A DNA stretch of 63,338 bases from REEB95 sp035934995 (lineage in GTDB: Bacteria; Pseudomonadota; Alphaproteobacteria; ATCC43930; CGMCC-115725): contig DASYXI010000016.1 of assembly GCA_035934995.1 (NCBI GenBank), positions 1-63,338 on the forward strand, read 5' to 3'. The notes under the pieces are model-generated. The model saw only the letters and a list, made by a program, of their open reading frames with translations, was not told the DNA's origin and ran no database searches. Positions 7,425-15,855 of the stretch are shown in pieces. Position 1 is the stretch's first letter; each line of letters starts with the position of its first letter. A program made the translations under genes and the position numbers.

Positions 7425-8851
7425 CGGGCGACCCGTTTGGCCTGACGCGCCGCCCACAGGCTCATGAAACTGCTTCCTTCGGGCGCCGGCATGTCGCGCG
7501 TGCGAGTCCATCCCGCAGCAAAAGGCAGCGCGCGGAAACGGCCGCGGCCGCGACCGATGGCGCCGAGAAAACGCGCGCCGATGTCGGCGACGATGCGATA
7601 AAGCGCCGGCCGCCGCGCGAAAAACGCCCACACGGCAAGGCCGAGACGATAGGCCGGCGGCGGCAGGTGGCGCTGGAACTCGCGTTCGCGCCAGTGCCGC
7701 ATCATCTTGGGCAGCGGAATCTTCATCGGACAGACGCTTTCGCATTGGCCGCAGAAGGTCGACGCGTTCGGCAAGTTGCCGGCGGCTTCGATGCCGATCA
7801 GCGACGGCGTCAGCACCGAACCCATCGGTCCGGGATAGACCCAGCCGTAGCTCTGGCCGCCGATCGCGCGATAGACCGGGCAATGGTTGAGGCAGGCGGC
7901 GCAGCGGATGCAGCGCAGCATGTCCTCGAACTCGGTACCCAACAGGTTCGATCGGCCGTTATCCAGCAGCACGACGTGATATTCGCCCGGCCCGTCGGCG
8001 TCGTCGGACCGGCGTGGGCCGGTCGAGACGGTCGTATAGGCCGAGAATTCCTGCCCGGTGGCCGAACGCGCCAGCAGGCGCAGGATGGTCGCCGCGTCCT
8101 CGAGCGTCGGCACCACCTTCTCGAGCGACGCCAGCACGATGTGCGCCTTGGGCAGCGTCTGCGTCAGGTCGCCGTTGCCTTCGTTGGTGACGATGATGCT
8201 CGAGCCGGTTTCGGCGACCAGGAAGTTTGCGCCGGTGATGCCGACATCGGCGGCGAGGAAGCGCGGCCGCAACACCGCCCGCGCCTCGTCGCACATCTGG
8301 CGTGAATCGTCGAGCGGTCGCGTTGCCGCGAGCTCGCGGTGCGTCGCGCGGAACGATTGCGCGATCTGCTCCTTCACCAGGTGGACGGCGGGCGCGATGA
8401 TGTGGCTCGGCGGCTCGTGCCGGATCTGGATGATGTATTCGCCGAGATCGGTTTCGACCGGCGTGACGCCGTTGGCTTCGAGATAGTCGTTGACGCCCAT
8501 CTCTTCGCCGATCATCGACTTGCCCTTGGTGACCATCTTGGCGCCGAGGCGGCGGCAGATCGCCAGCACCGTCTCGTTGGCCTCGGCGGCGTCGCGGCAC
8601 CAATGCACCTGGCCGCCATTGGCGATCACCTTCTGCTCGAAGGCTTCGAGATAGAAATCGAGATGCGCCAGCGCGTCTTTCTTGATCGCCACCGCTTCCT
8701 CGCGCAGCGCTTCCCATTCCGGCAGCTGCGCCACCGCGTGGGCGCGGCGCTCGGCGAAGCCGGTGCGCAGATTGACCATCGCGCGTTGCAGGTTGGAATC
8801 GCCTAAGGCGCGGCTTGCATTGGCCTTGAAAGCGCGGCTGGTCGCCTTCAT
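7421..8851 (-). CDS. lutB: Iron-sulphur cluster-binding lactate utilisation protein B
   Basis: 476 residues with an N-terminal LUD domain and a C-terminal ferredoxin-like part. Cluster ligands are visible: Cys314, 317, 320, 324 in CIRCAACLNHCP, and Cys367, 370, 374 in CGQCESVCP, enough for two [4Fe-4S] clusters with the nearby prolines. The segment ETGSSIIVTNEGNGDL (215-230) is typical. The start is the ATG overlapping the lutA stop (ATGA); the open frame upstream is a lutA shadow. With LutA and LutC it oxidises L-lactate to pyruvate in characterised systems. Confidence 0.93.
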   Translation of the reverse strand: MKATSRAFKANASRALGDSNLQRAMVNLRTGFAERRAHAVAQLPEWEALREEAVAIKKDALAHLDFYLEAFEQKVIANGGQVHWCRDAAEANETVLAICRRLGAKMVTKGKSMIGEEMGVNDYLEANGVTPVETDLGEYIIQIRHEPPSHIIAPAVHLVKEQIAQSFRATHRELAATRPLDDSRQMCDEARAVLRPRFLAADVGITGANFLVAETGSSIIVTNEGNGDLTQTLPKAHIVLASLEKVVPTLEDAATILRLLARSATGQEFSAYTTVSTGPRRSDDADGPGEYHVVLLDNGRSNLLGTEFEDMLRCIRCAACLNHCPVYRAIGGQSYGWVYPGPMGSVLTPSLIGIEAAGNLPNASTFCGQCESVCPMKIPLPKMMRHWREREFQRHLPPPAYRLGLAVWAFFARRPALYRIVADIGARFLGAIGRGRGRFRALPFAAGWTRTRDMPAPEGSSFMSLWAARQAKRVAR

Positions 8852-9615
8852 GCGCCGTCTCCGGGCTCGCCCAGCGCCGGCCCCGCGATGCCGGCCAGCA
8901 CCTCGGCAACATGCCGCACCTTGGTCGGGTCGCCGGCGCGCTCGAGCTTGCCAGCCATATTGAGAAGACAGCCCATGTCGCCGGCCAGCAGCGTATCGGC
9001 GCCGGAGGCCCGGATATTGCCGGTCTTTTCGCCGACGATCTTGTCGGAGATGTCGCCGTATTTGATCGCAAAGGTTCCGCCAAAGCCGCAACACACCTCG
9101 CAATCGCGCATCTCCTTGACCGTCAATCCGTCGACGCTGGCGAGCAGCTTGCGCGGCTGCGCCTTGACGCCCAGCTCGCGCAGGCCGGAGCAGGCATCGT
9201 GATAGGTCGCGACGCCGTCATAGCGCGCGCTCACGCGCTCGACCTTCATCACGTCGACGAGAAACGAAATCAGCTCATAGGTGCGGCCGGCAAGTTCGCG
9301 GGCCCGCGTCGCCGTCGCGGCATCGTCGGCAAACAGCGCCGGATAATGGACCTTGATCATGCCGGCGCACGAACCCGACGGCGCCACGACGTAATCGAAA
9401 CCCGCGAACGCCGACAGCACGGTGCGCGCGACGGCCTGCGCGGATTTGCGGTCGCCCGAATTGTACGCCGGCTGGCCGCAGCAGCTTTGCAGCCGCGGCA
9501 CCTCGACCGCGCAGCCGGCGTCCTCGAGCAGCTTCACCGCCGCGAAGCCGACCGACGGACGGAACAGGTCGACGAGGCAGGTGACGAACAGCGCGACGCG
9601 CGGCTTCTCGGTCAT
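8848..9615 (-). CDS. lutA: Lactate utilisation protein A (CCG-domain Fe-S oxidoreductase)
   Basis: 255 residues with two CCG (DUF3483-type) half-repeats: SCCGQP (Cys45-Cys46) and CEVCCGFGG (Cys172, Cys175-Cys176), plus Cys13, Cys83, Cys142 and Cys216, the pattern of GlcF/HdrB-like heterodisulphide reductase subunits. The start MTEKPRVALFVTCLVD is the usual LutA N-terminus. First gene of the chain lutA-lutB-lutC-Smr-XRE; no dedicated LutR-type GntR regulator or lactate permease is next to it. Confidence 0.93.
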   Translation of the reverse strand: MTEKPRVALFVTCLVDLFRPSVGFAAVKLLEDAGCAVEVPRLQSCCGQPAYNSGDRKSAQAVARTVLSAFAGFDYVVAPSGSCAGMIKVHYPALFADDAATATRARELAGRTYELISFLVDVMKVERVSARYDGVATYHDACSGLRELGVKAQPRKLLASVDGLTVKEMRDCEVCCGFGGTFAIKYGDISDKIVGEKTGNIRASGADTLLAGDMGCLLNMAGKLERAGDPTKVRHVAEVLAGIAGPALGEPGDGA

Positions 9616-9682
9616 GCGAATTTTTCCCGGCGTTTCTGCGCGCAGGATGGCGATGCGAGACCGCGAAATCAACCGCGCAAAG

Positions 9683-9715
9683 AAAAACCCGCCGGACCGG
9701 AGCCGCGGCGGGTTT
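9683..9715 (-). terminator. Intrinsic terminator of the glycine-zipper lipoprotein gene
   Basis: A 10-bp stem AAACCCGCCG / CGGCGGGTTT (9685-9694 with 9706-9715) is followed on the minus strand by TTTTTCTTTG. It lies 17 bases past the stop of the gene at 9732 and just upstream of lutA, so it separates the two transcription units. Confidence 0.8.
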
Positions 9716-9731
9716 GATTGGAGGCCGTCGC

Positions 9732-10223
9732 TCAGCGCGGCGGCGGGGGGGGTGGCGGCGGCGCATAGCCCGGCGGCTGCGCCGTGGGCGACGGCGCCTG
9801 GGCATAGCCCGGCACCTGATTGCCTTTCGAGTACATGCATTGCTGGTAAGCGATGTCGTAGCGCTGCTGGATCGTCATGTTGGCCTGGCTCGACTGGCTC
9901 GTGCCATAGAGCGTGCCGCCGCCCGCGCCGGCAGCCGCGCCGATCGCCGCACCGCGGCCGCCGCCGATCGCGGCGCCCAGGCCGGCGCCGAGCACCGTGC
10001 CGATCGCGGCCGAGCCGAGCGCCGAATTGTTCGCCGATTGGGCGGCGCCGGCGACCTGCTGATCGGCGAAGTTCTTGCACACCGCCTGGTCCTCTTCGAA
10101 CGCCGAAAACGGCTTGTTCGGCGCCGGCATGACGGCAACCGACGGACCGATCGGATGCGAGGCGCAGGCCGACAACGCGGTCAGCGCGATGAGGCTGGCG
10201 GCGGTCGTCTTGATAGTTCGCAC
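9732..10223 (-). CDS. Glycine-zipper outer-membrane lipoprotein
   Basis: 163 residues. The start is a GTG (10223) with AGGAG about 8 bases upstream, giving (M)RTIKTTAASLIALTALSAC, a lipoprotein signal with the lipid-accepting Cys20. The middle (about 70-110) is Gly/Ala-rich with GAGLGAAIGGGRGAAIGAAAG, a glycine-zipper hairpin that normally inserts in membranes. The tail ends in a run of nine prolines. Similar SlyB/YMGG-type proteins sit in the outer membrane; the exact function is unknown. It forms a pair with the exported protein upstream at 10261. Confidence 0.85.
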   Translation of the reverse strand: MRTIKTTAASLIALTALSACASHPIGPSVAVMPAPNKPFSAFEEDQAVCKNFADQQVAGAAQSANNSALGSAAIGTVLGAGLGAAIGGGRGAAIGAAAGAGGGTLYGTSQSSQANMTIQQRYDIAYQQCMYSKGNQVPGYAQAPSPTAQPPGYAPPPPPPPPR

Positions 10224-10260
10224 GGAAGCTCTCCTCTGGATCGTTAGAATATTTTCGCCG

Positions 10261-10596
10261 TTAGGGACGCGCCGGAACCTGACGCCAACCGCTGTTGCAG
10301 TTGGACACGTAGGGATAATAGCCCTGCGGGTTGTCGCAGTAATACCAAGTCTGCGCCTGCGGCGCGACCGGGGTTGGCGCGGGCGGCGGCGCATAGACCA
10401 CCGGCGGCGGCGCGTAATAGACCGGCGGCGCGTAATAGACCGGCGGCGGATAATAATAGTAGGGGCCGCAGCACAGCGGCACGCCGATATGGACGAAGAC
10501 CCGCGCCGCGGCCGGCGCCGGCGCCAAGGCCAAGCTGCCGCCAAAGACGATGGCGACGAGAGCCAGGGCGGATTTAAGCCAGATTCGCTTCAACAT
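10261..10596 (-). CDS. Exported Tyr/Pro-repeat protein of unknown function
   Basis: 111 residues. The ATG at 10596 has GGAG upstream and is followed by a Sec signal peptide (MLKRIWLKSALALVAIVFGG, cleavage probably after PAAA). The mature part holds repeats of the type PPVYYAPP (about 50-75), encoded by near-identical 16-base direct repeats, then a C-terminal block with two cysteines (YYCDNPQGYYPY and NCNSGW) common to many small alphaproteobacterial periplasmic proteins. Probably envelope-located; no enzymatic motif. Confidence 0.8.
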   Translation of the reverse strand: MLKRIWLKSALALVAIVFGGSLALAPAPAAARVFVHIGVPLCCGPYYYYPPPVYYAPPVYYAPPPVVYAPPPAPTPVAPQAQTWYYCDNPQGYYPYVSNCNSGWRQVPARP

Positions 10597-10709
10597 CGGA
10601 AACACTCCTCGCGCGCCCGGATCACGGCGCGTCCTCAAGACATAACGATACACCGCGCCATTATAGTTCGGTATTCAATGACGATAATTCTATGGCCGGA
10701 AACGGCCGT

Positions 10710-11879
10710 TCATCCCTGGGTAACGCCGATTTGAGGCAGAAGTAAGAACAGACGGCCCGCGGCCCGCAACGGCCCGGCCTGGGCGGCGGCGGCCGCGCCG
10801 GCGCCGCAGAACAGGTCGGCGCGCAACGGCCCTTTGATGGCGGCGCCGGTGTCTTGCGCCACGGCCAACCGGCGCGTCACCGTTTCACCCTGCACGACGT
10901 CAAGCCAAAGCGGCAGGCCCAGCGGCACGAAGCGCGGATCGACCGCAACGCTGTGCTGCGACGTGAGGGGGACGCCTTCAGAACCCAGCGGCGCGCCGCC
11001 GGCGAGCACGCGAAAGAAAACGTAAGACGGATTTTCATCCATCAGCGTCTTGGCGTCGGCCGGATGCACGCGCAGCCAGGTTTCGATCGACTGCATCGAG
11101 ACCTGATCGAGCGTCATCGCCCCGCGTTCGACCAGGATCCGGCCGAGCGCGACATAGGCGCGGCCGTTTTCGCCGTCATAGCCGATCTCGACCGCGCTTC
11201 CGTCCGGCAGGCGCACGCGGCCCGAGCCCTGGATCTGGAGAAAGAACAGGTCGATCGGATCCGCGGCGTAGAACAGCGCACGATGGAATCGATCGAGCGC
11301 GCCGGCTTCGATCTCGGCGCGCGTCCAATAAGGCACGAGCTTGCCGTCGATGACGCGGCCGGCGATGCGTTCGCCGCGCCACGACGGCCGGAAATCGCCG
11401 AGCGATACGCCGACCAGATCCGGCGGACGTGCCAGGATCGGCACGTCGAAGCGCGCGCTCTTTTGGCGCGCGGCGGGAATCTCCGGCTCGTAATAGCCGG
11501 TCACCAACGCGTCGCTCTCGCCGTTGTCTGTCATGGCGAACGGCGCGAAGGCGCTTTCGATGAATTGGCGCGCCGCGGCGTCGGTTGGATGGTCGAGCGA
11601 AGCGGCTTCGGCGCAGGGCTTGCGCCAGTCGTGCGCCAAGCCGCCGACGCCGAGCTTGGCGTCATCCGGTAGCTTCGCCAGCGCCGCGCAGGAACGCAGC
11701 AACGCCGGCAGCGAAGCGGCCTGATTGCCGTCGCGCCAGCCGGGCAGATCGGAAAACGCGACGCGGGTCAGTTCGAGATGCGGCGGGGGCGGCGCTTTCG
11801 GCGCGCATGCGCTCAACAGCGAAAGCAACAGCAGGCCGACGGCGGTCGCGGCGTCGCGCCGCAACCGGTCATCAGCCAT
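10710..11879 (-). CDS. mltA: Membrane-bound lytic murein transglycosylase A
   Basis: Cleaves the MurNAc-GlcNAc bond of peptidoglycan with 1,6-anhydro product formation. The 389-residue lipoprotein has the lipobox LLSAC with Cys25 and an MltA barrel domain beginning near DALVTGYYEPE (about 125). The C-terminal 3D domain holds the catalytic Asp in AVAQDTGAAIKG with RADLFCG. Its start overlaps the Tim44-like gene by 8 bases. A small GGCCG-GAAA-CGGCC hairpin spans 10694-10707 just after the stop, without a good T-run. Confidence 0.95.
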   Translation of the reverse strand: MADDRLRRDAATAVGLLLLSLLSACAPKAPPPPHLELTRVAFSDLPGWRDGNQAASLPALLRSCAALAKLPDDAKLGVGGLAHDWRKPCAEAASLDHPTDAAARQFIESAFAPFAMTDNGESDALVTGYYEPEIPAARQKSARFDVPILARPPDLVGVSLGDFRPSWRGERIAGRVIDGKLVPYWTRAEIEAGALDRFHRALFYAADPIDLFFLQIQGSGRVRLPDGSAVEIGYDGENGRAYVALGRILVERGAMTLDQVSMQSIETWLRVHPADAKTLMDENPSYVFFRVLAGGAPLGSEGVPLTSQHSVAVDPRFVPLGLPLWLDVVQGETVTRRLAVAQDTGAAIKGPLRADLFCGAGAAAAAQAGPLRAAGRLFLLLPQIGVTQG

Positions 11880-12522
11880 GCGGCGCCGAAGTCGCGATCA
11901 GCGTCCAGTTGGGATCGCGCGTCCGGACCGGCCGCGAGAAGGTCCAGCTATCGACATGCTCGTCGACGGCGTTGCCCTCGGCGTTCTGGTCGGAAACGAA
12001 CTTGACCGTGACCAACGCGGTCGCGCCCTCGATGGCGCTGTCGACAATTTCGGCGCTCTTGATGCCGACCAGCGGGCTCGGCAGCTTGCTGCCGCCGCGC
12101 GCCTTGATTGCGCCGACGAAGCTGTCGAGCACGTCGGGCGCGAGCAATGGCCTGAGCGCGGCGATGTCGCCGGCGGCAAAGGCCTTGATCACGATCTCGA
12201 ATGCGCCGCGCGCGCCCTTGAGGAACGCGCTCTCGTCGAATGAGGGATCCGCGGCCTTGATTGCGCCGGCGCCCGGAGTCTTGGTCGGCGCGGGCGCGTT
12301 GGCAACCGGCGTCGCCTGGCCCTCGATCACCGGGCCTTGGGACGCGCCAGGCGTGGCGAACGGCGACGGGCGCGCCGGCGGCGCCGGACGCGGCGCGAAC
12401 GGATCGACGCGCTTCTCGGTGCCGGTGCGGCGGCCGAGTACGCTGCGGAGCCGCACCAGCAGGAACCCCGCGACCGCCGCAAAGATGATGATCTCGAAGA
12501 TCTGGAAATCGCCGCCGTTCAT
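11872..12522 (-). CDS. Tim44-like domain protein
   Basis: 216 residues: one N-terminal membrane helix (about 6-28, FQIFEIIIFAAVAGFLLV), a Pro-rich linker (about 42-85) and a Tim44/TimA-like domain (about 95-216: FLKGARGAFEIVIKAFAAGD). Bacterial relatives (for example TimA of Caulobacter) are inner-membrane proteins with the domain on the cytoplasmic side; the function is unclear. The ATG at 12522 gives the normal start MNGGDFQIFEI. It is first in a unit with mltA and diverges from secB. Confidence 0.88.
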   Translation of the reverse strand: MNGGDFQIFEIIIFAAVAGFLLVRLRSVLGRRTGTEKRVDPFAPRPAPPARPSPFATPGASQGPVIEGQATPVANAPAPTKTPGAGAIKAADPSFDESAFLKGARGAFEIVIKAFAAGDIAALRPLLAPDVLDSFVGAIKARGGSKLPSPLVGIKSAEIVDSAIEGATALVTVKFVSDQNAEGNAVDEHVDSWTFSRPVRTRDPNWTLIATSAPHG

Positions 12523-12637
12523 GGTTGCTAGATAGGCCCGTGACGGCAAAAGGGCAAGGTTGCCGGTTGTGCCCCGTGGGCGATCCATGGTAGCGACCGC
12601 GTTACAGGAATAACGTCGAATTTAGGCGAGGCTGACG

Positions 12638-13138
12638 ATGGCCGACAAAGACAATGGCGCGGGCGCGCCGGCGGCCGCCGGTGTGGGCGAGGCCGAGCCG
12701 AACCGCGCGCTGACGATCAACGCGCAGTACATCAAGGATCTTTCGTTCGAGAATCCGCGGGCGCCGTTGAGCCTGATGCAGCCGCAAACCCCCGATCTTC
12801 AGGTCAATGTCGATGTCCGCGCCGGCGCGCTCGGCGGCGACCGTTACGAAGTCGTGCTCGTCATTCATGCGCGCGCCACCGCCCAGAACGAGACGCTGTT
12901 CGTCGTCGAGCTCGCCTACGGCGCGGCCGTGACGCTGACCAACATCCGTCAGGAGGACATGCCGCAGGCGCTGTTAGTCGAGACGCCGCGGCTGTTGTTC
13001 CCGTTCGCGCGCGCCATCGTCGCCGACGCGACGCGCGACGGCGGCTTCCCGCCGGTGTTCATGCAGCCGATCAATTTCAGCGAGCTGCTACGCCGCCAAG
13101 CGGCGACGCAACCGGAAGCGCCGGCGGCCAACGCCTAA
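12638..13138 (+). CDS. secB: Protein-export chaperone SecB
   Basis: Cytosolic tetrameric chaperone that keeps Sec preproteins unfolded and hands them to SecA. 166 residues; the core starts at LTINAQYIKDLSFENPRAP (about 25-43), and the conserved region PRLLFPFARAIVADATRDGGFPP lies near residue 115. The first 22 residues are an Ala/Gly-rich tail of no known role. The ATG is preceded by GGCGAGG. It converges with dnaQ: the two stop codons interlock over 4 bases. Confidence 0.95.
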   Translation: MADKDNGAGAPAAAGVGEAEPNRALTINAQYIKDLSFENPRAPLSLMQPQTPDLQVNVDVRAGALGGDRYEVVLVIHARATAQNETLFVVELAYGAAVTLTNIRQEDMPQALLVETPRLLFPFARAIVADATRDGGFPPVFMQPINFSELLRRQAATQPEAPAANA

Positions 13139-13803
13139 TTCTGCCAGATCGGCGCTTTGAGTTTCGCCACCAGCGCGGCGTGGCTGGCGCGTTCGTCGGC
13201 GCTCGGCGCATAAGGCCGCGGCGCCCGCGCCGGTCGCTCGCTGGCGGCGCGCAGCGCCGCCTTCACCGCCTGGGCGCCGAGATCGAGCGCCGACTGCCGG
13301 CCGCCGACCAGCTCGAGATAAACCTTGGCCAGCAACTCGCAATCGAGCTTGGCGCCGTGCTTGTCGCGCGTCGATAGATCGATCGCGAAGCGGCGGCAGA
13401 GCGCGTCGAGGCTGGCGGGCGCGCCGGGAAAGCGCTTGCGCGCCATGTCGAGCGTATCGACGACCGGGCCGGCGAGCGGCGACAATTCGAGCCGTTTGAG
13501 TTCGGCGTTGATGAATCCGAGATCGAATGCCGCGTTGTGCGCGACGATCTGCGCGTCGCCGACGAACGCGACAAATTCGGCGGCGATCGAAGCGAACGGC
13601 TCATGCCGGCGCAGGAATTCGTCGCCCAGGCCGTGGATCGCTTCGGCTTCGGCGGTCATCGCCCGCTCGGGATTGACGTAACGGTGGAACACCTTGCCGG
13701 TCGGCAGGTGATTGTGCAGCTCGATGCAGGCGATCTCGACGATGCGATGCCCGTCGGCCGGATCGAGGCCGGTGGTTTCGGTGTCGAGTATGATCTCGCG
13801 CAT
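13135..13803 (-). CDS. dnaQ: DNA polymerase III epsilon subunit (3'-5' proofreading exonuclease)
   Basis: DEDDh exonuclease of the replicative polymerase. 222 residues; Exo I is LDTETTGLDP, Exo II is HNAAFD and Exo III is HGAKLDCELLA, all catalytic acids present and the His intact. The C-terminal part (175-222) is Ala/Arg-rich and would contact the alpha subunit. It lies 6 bases downstream of coaE in the minus-strand unit coaE-dnaQ. Confidence 0.95.
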   Translation of the reverse strand: MREIILDTETTGLDPADGHRIVEIACIELHNHLPTGKVFHRYVNPERAMTAEAEAIHGLGDEFLRRHEPFASIAAEFVAFVGDAQIVAHNAAFDLGFINAELKRLELSPLAGPVVDTLDMARKRFPGAPASLDALCRRFAIDLSTRDKHGAKLDCELLAKVYLELVGGRQSALDLGAQAVKAALRAASERPARAPRPYAPSADERASHAALVAKLKAPIWQN

Positions 13804-13809
13804 CGCGCC

Positions 13810-14427
13810 TTAGTCTGAACTGTCGGATTCGTCGCCGCAAGGCGCTTGCAGCGTCGCGACGATGCGCGCCAGCGCACGCCGCGTCGCCGCGCGGCCGAGA
13901 CCGGACGGCACGGCGAAGTCGGCGCGCGCGCGCTTGACGCGATCGGGCAGTTGCTGCGCCAGGATGGCGTGCAACCGTTTGGCATCCATGCCCGGCCGGC
14001 GCAGCACGCGTTGGCGTCGCAGCGCCGCCGGCGCCCACACCACCGCGACGGCATCGCAGCGGCGATCGCCGCCGGTTTCGTAGAGCAGCGGGATATCGAG
14101 CACCACCAGCGATGCACGGCGCGCGCGCATCTGACGCAAAAAGACCTTTTCCTGCCGGCGCACCAGCGGGTGGAGAATGGCCTCGAGGCGCTTGAGCGCG
14201 GCGGGCTTGCCGAACACCAGCCTGCCGAGCTTCGGGCGCGACACCCCTTTGCCGGCCTTGGCCGCCGGAAAGGCGCGGACGACCGCCTTCACCGCCGCGC
14301 CGCCCGGCGCCAGCAACGCATGCACCGCGCGATCGGCGTCGTAAACCGGCACGCCGAGATCAGTCAGCAGCGCCGCCGCGGTGCTTTTACCCATGCCGAT
14401 GCCGCCGGTGAGGCCGAGGATTTTCAT
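13810..14427 (-). CDS. coaE: Dephospho-CoA kinase
   Basis: Last step of CoA synthesis: phosphorylates the 3'-OH of dephospho-CoA. 205 residues with P-loop GLTGGIGMGKST (5-16), DADRAVH (about 31-37), and VVLDIPLLYETG (about 108-119) in the CoA domain. It ends in an acidic GDESDSSD tail. Placed between aroE and dnaQ, an arrangement typical of the class. Confidence 0.95.
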   Translation of the reverse strand: MKILGLTGGIGMGKSTAAALLTDLGVPVYDADRAVHALLAPGGAAVKAVVRAFPAAKAGKGVSRPKLGRLVFGKPAALKRLEAILHPLVRRQEKVFLRQMRARRASLVVLDIPLLYETGGDRRCDAVAVVWAPAALRRQRVLRRPGMDAKRLHAILAQQLPDRVKRARADFAVPSGLGRAATRRALARIVATLQAPCGDESDSSD

Positions 14428-14431
14428 CGCC

Positions 14432-15256
14432 TCACCGCATTGCCGCCAGCACGGCCGCGCGCAGCGCCGGCGTCACGGCGGGCCGCACGCCGAACCACAG
14501 CTCGAAGCCCGGCCGGCCCTGGTGCAGCAGCATGCCGAGACCATCGACGGTCCGGTTGCCGCGCGCCTTCGCCGCCTTGAGCAGTGCGGTTTCGAGCGGC
14601 GCATAGACGATGTCGTTGACCACCGCCGTTTTCGGCAGTCGGGCGAGATCGAGTTCGAGCGGCGGATTCTTGTCCATGCCGAGGCTGGTGGCGTTGACGA
14701 GCAGCGTCGCGCCATCGAGCGCCGCGGCGCGTCGGTCCCATGGCACCGGCTCGATCGCGCCACCGAAATTGCGCGCGAGCGTGCGAGCGCGGTCGAGTGA
14801 GCGGTTGGCAAGCCGGATCGCCGGCGCGCCCGCGGCGCCAAGCGCGTCGATGATGGCCCGCGCCGCGCCGCCGGCGCCGAGCACGACCGCCGGCCCGGCT
14901 TTGGCGTCGAAGTCCGGCACCGCGGCGCGCAGATTTTCGATGAAGCCGAAGCCGTCGGTGTTGAACCCGGCGAGCTTGCCGTTTTCGACCGCGATGGTGT
15001 TGACCGCGCCGATGCGGCGCGCCGCGGCGTCGACGCGATCGAGCTGCGCCAACGCCGCCTCTTTATGCGGGATCGTCAGGTTGCAGCCGCGCCAGCCCTC
15101 AGTCCTGAGCCGCGCGAGCGCCGCCGGTAGATCGGCTGGCGCGACGGCCAGGCGCGAATATTCGCCGGCGATGCCGTGGGCCTTGAGCCAGTAGCCGTGC
15201 AACGCCGGCGACAGCGAATGCGCGATCGGCCAGCCCATGACGCAGGCCCTCATCAT
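14432..15256 (-). CDS. aroE: Shikimate dehydrogenase
   Basis: NADPH-dependent reduction of 3-dehydroshikimate in the aromatic amino-acid pathway. 274 residues; shikimate-binding SLSP (14-17), catalytic Lys in NLTIPHKE (about 60-67), Asp in FNTDGFG (about 98-104), and the nucleotide-binding loop VLGAGGAARA (about 124-133). It overlaps the maf stop by 4 bases (ATGA), and coaE follows after 4 bases. Confidence 0.95.
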   Translation of the reverse strand: MMRACVMGWPIAHSLSPALHGYWLKAHGIAGEYSRLAVAPADLPAALARLRTEGWRGCNLTIPHKEAALAQLDRVDAAARRIGAVNTIAVENGKLAGFNTDGFGFIENLRAAVPDFDAKAGPAVVLGAGGAARAIIDALGAAGAPAIRLANRSLDRARTLARNFGGAIEPVPWDRRAAALDGATLLVNATSLGMDKNPPLELDLARLPKTAVVNDIVYAPLETALLKAAKARGNRTVDGLGMLLHQGRPGFELWFGVRPAVTPALRAAVLAAMR

Positions 15257-15855
15257 GGCGCGAGCCAGCCGCCGTCGCGCAGGAAATCAAGCAGCGGCAA
15301 CAGCGGCAGGCCGAGAACCGCGAAATGATCGCCGTCGACCGCCGCCATGAGCTGGATGCCGCGGCCTTCGATCTGATAGGCGCCGACCGAGGCGAGAACG
15401 GCATCACCGGCGGCGGCAAGATAGGCGTCGAGGAATTCGTCACTGAAGCGGCGCATGGTCAGCGCCGGCTGCTCGAGCGCATGCCAGACCACGGCGCCGT
15501 TCCTGACCAGCACGGCGGCCGTCGCCAGTACGTGACGCTGGCCGCGCAGCACGATCAGTTGGGCGCGCGCCGCCGTACGGTCGGCCGGCTTGTTGAACCA
15601 TTGCCCGTTACAGACCAGGATCTGGTCGGCGCCCAGCACCAACGCACCCGGCATGCGGCTGGCGACGCGTTGCGCTTTGGCCTCGGCGAGCTTGAGGGCG
15701 CAGGCGCCGGCATCGGCGCCGTCGGCCTTGCACGCCGCTTTAATGGGCGCTTCGTCGATGTCGGCTGGCTCGATCGTCGGCTTCAGGCCGGCCTCGGTCA
15801 GCAACCGAGCGCGCGTCGGGCTTGCCGAAGCCAGCACCAGCTCGGGCGGTTTCAT
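15253..15855 (-). CDS. maf: Maf-family nucleoside triphosphate pyrophosphatase
   Basis: Hydrolyses non-canonical or excess NTPs to NMP and PPi. 200 residues; the N-terminal signature LASASPTRARLL (8-19) is a variant of the usual SxSPRR, with Thr in place of the first Arg, and GADQILV (about 75-81) carries the catalytic Asp. Which nucleotide is preferred (dTTP/UTP, or m7GTP as in YceF) cannot be told. It overlaps ppsR and aroE by 4 bases on each side. Confidence 0.92.
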   Translation of the reverse strand: MKPPELVLASASPTRARLLTEAGLKPTIEPADIDEAPIKAACKADGADAGACALKLAEAKAQRVASRMPGALVLGADQILVCNGQWFNKPADRTAARAQLIVLRGQRHVLATAAVLVRNGAVVWHALEQPALTMRRFSDEFLDAYLAAAGDAVLASVGAYQIEGRGIQLMAAVDGDHFAVLGLPLLPLLDFLRDGGWLAP

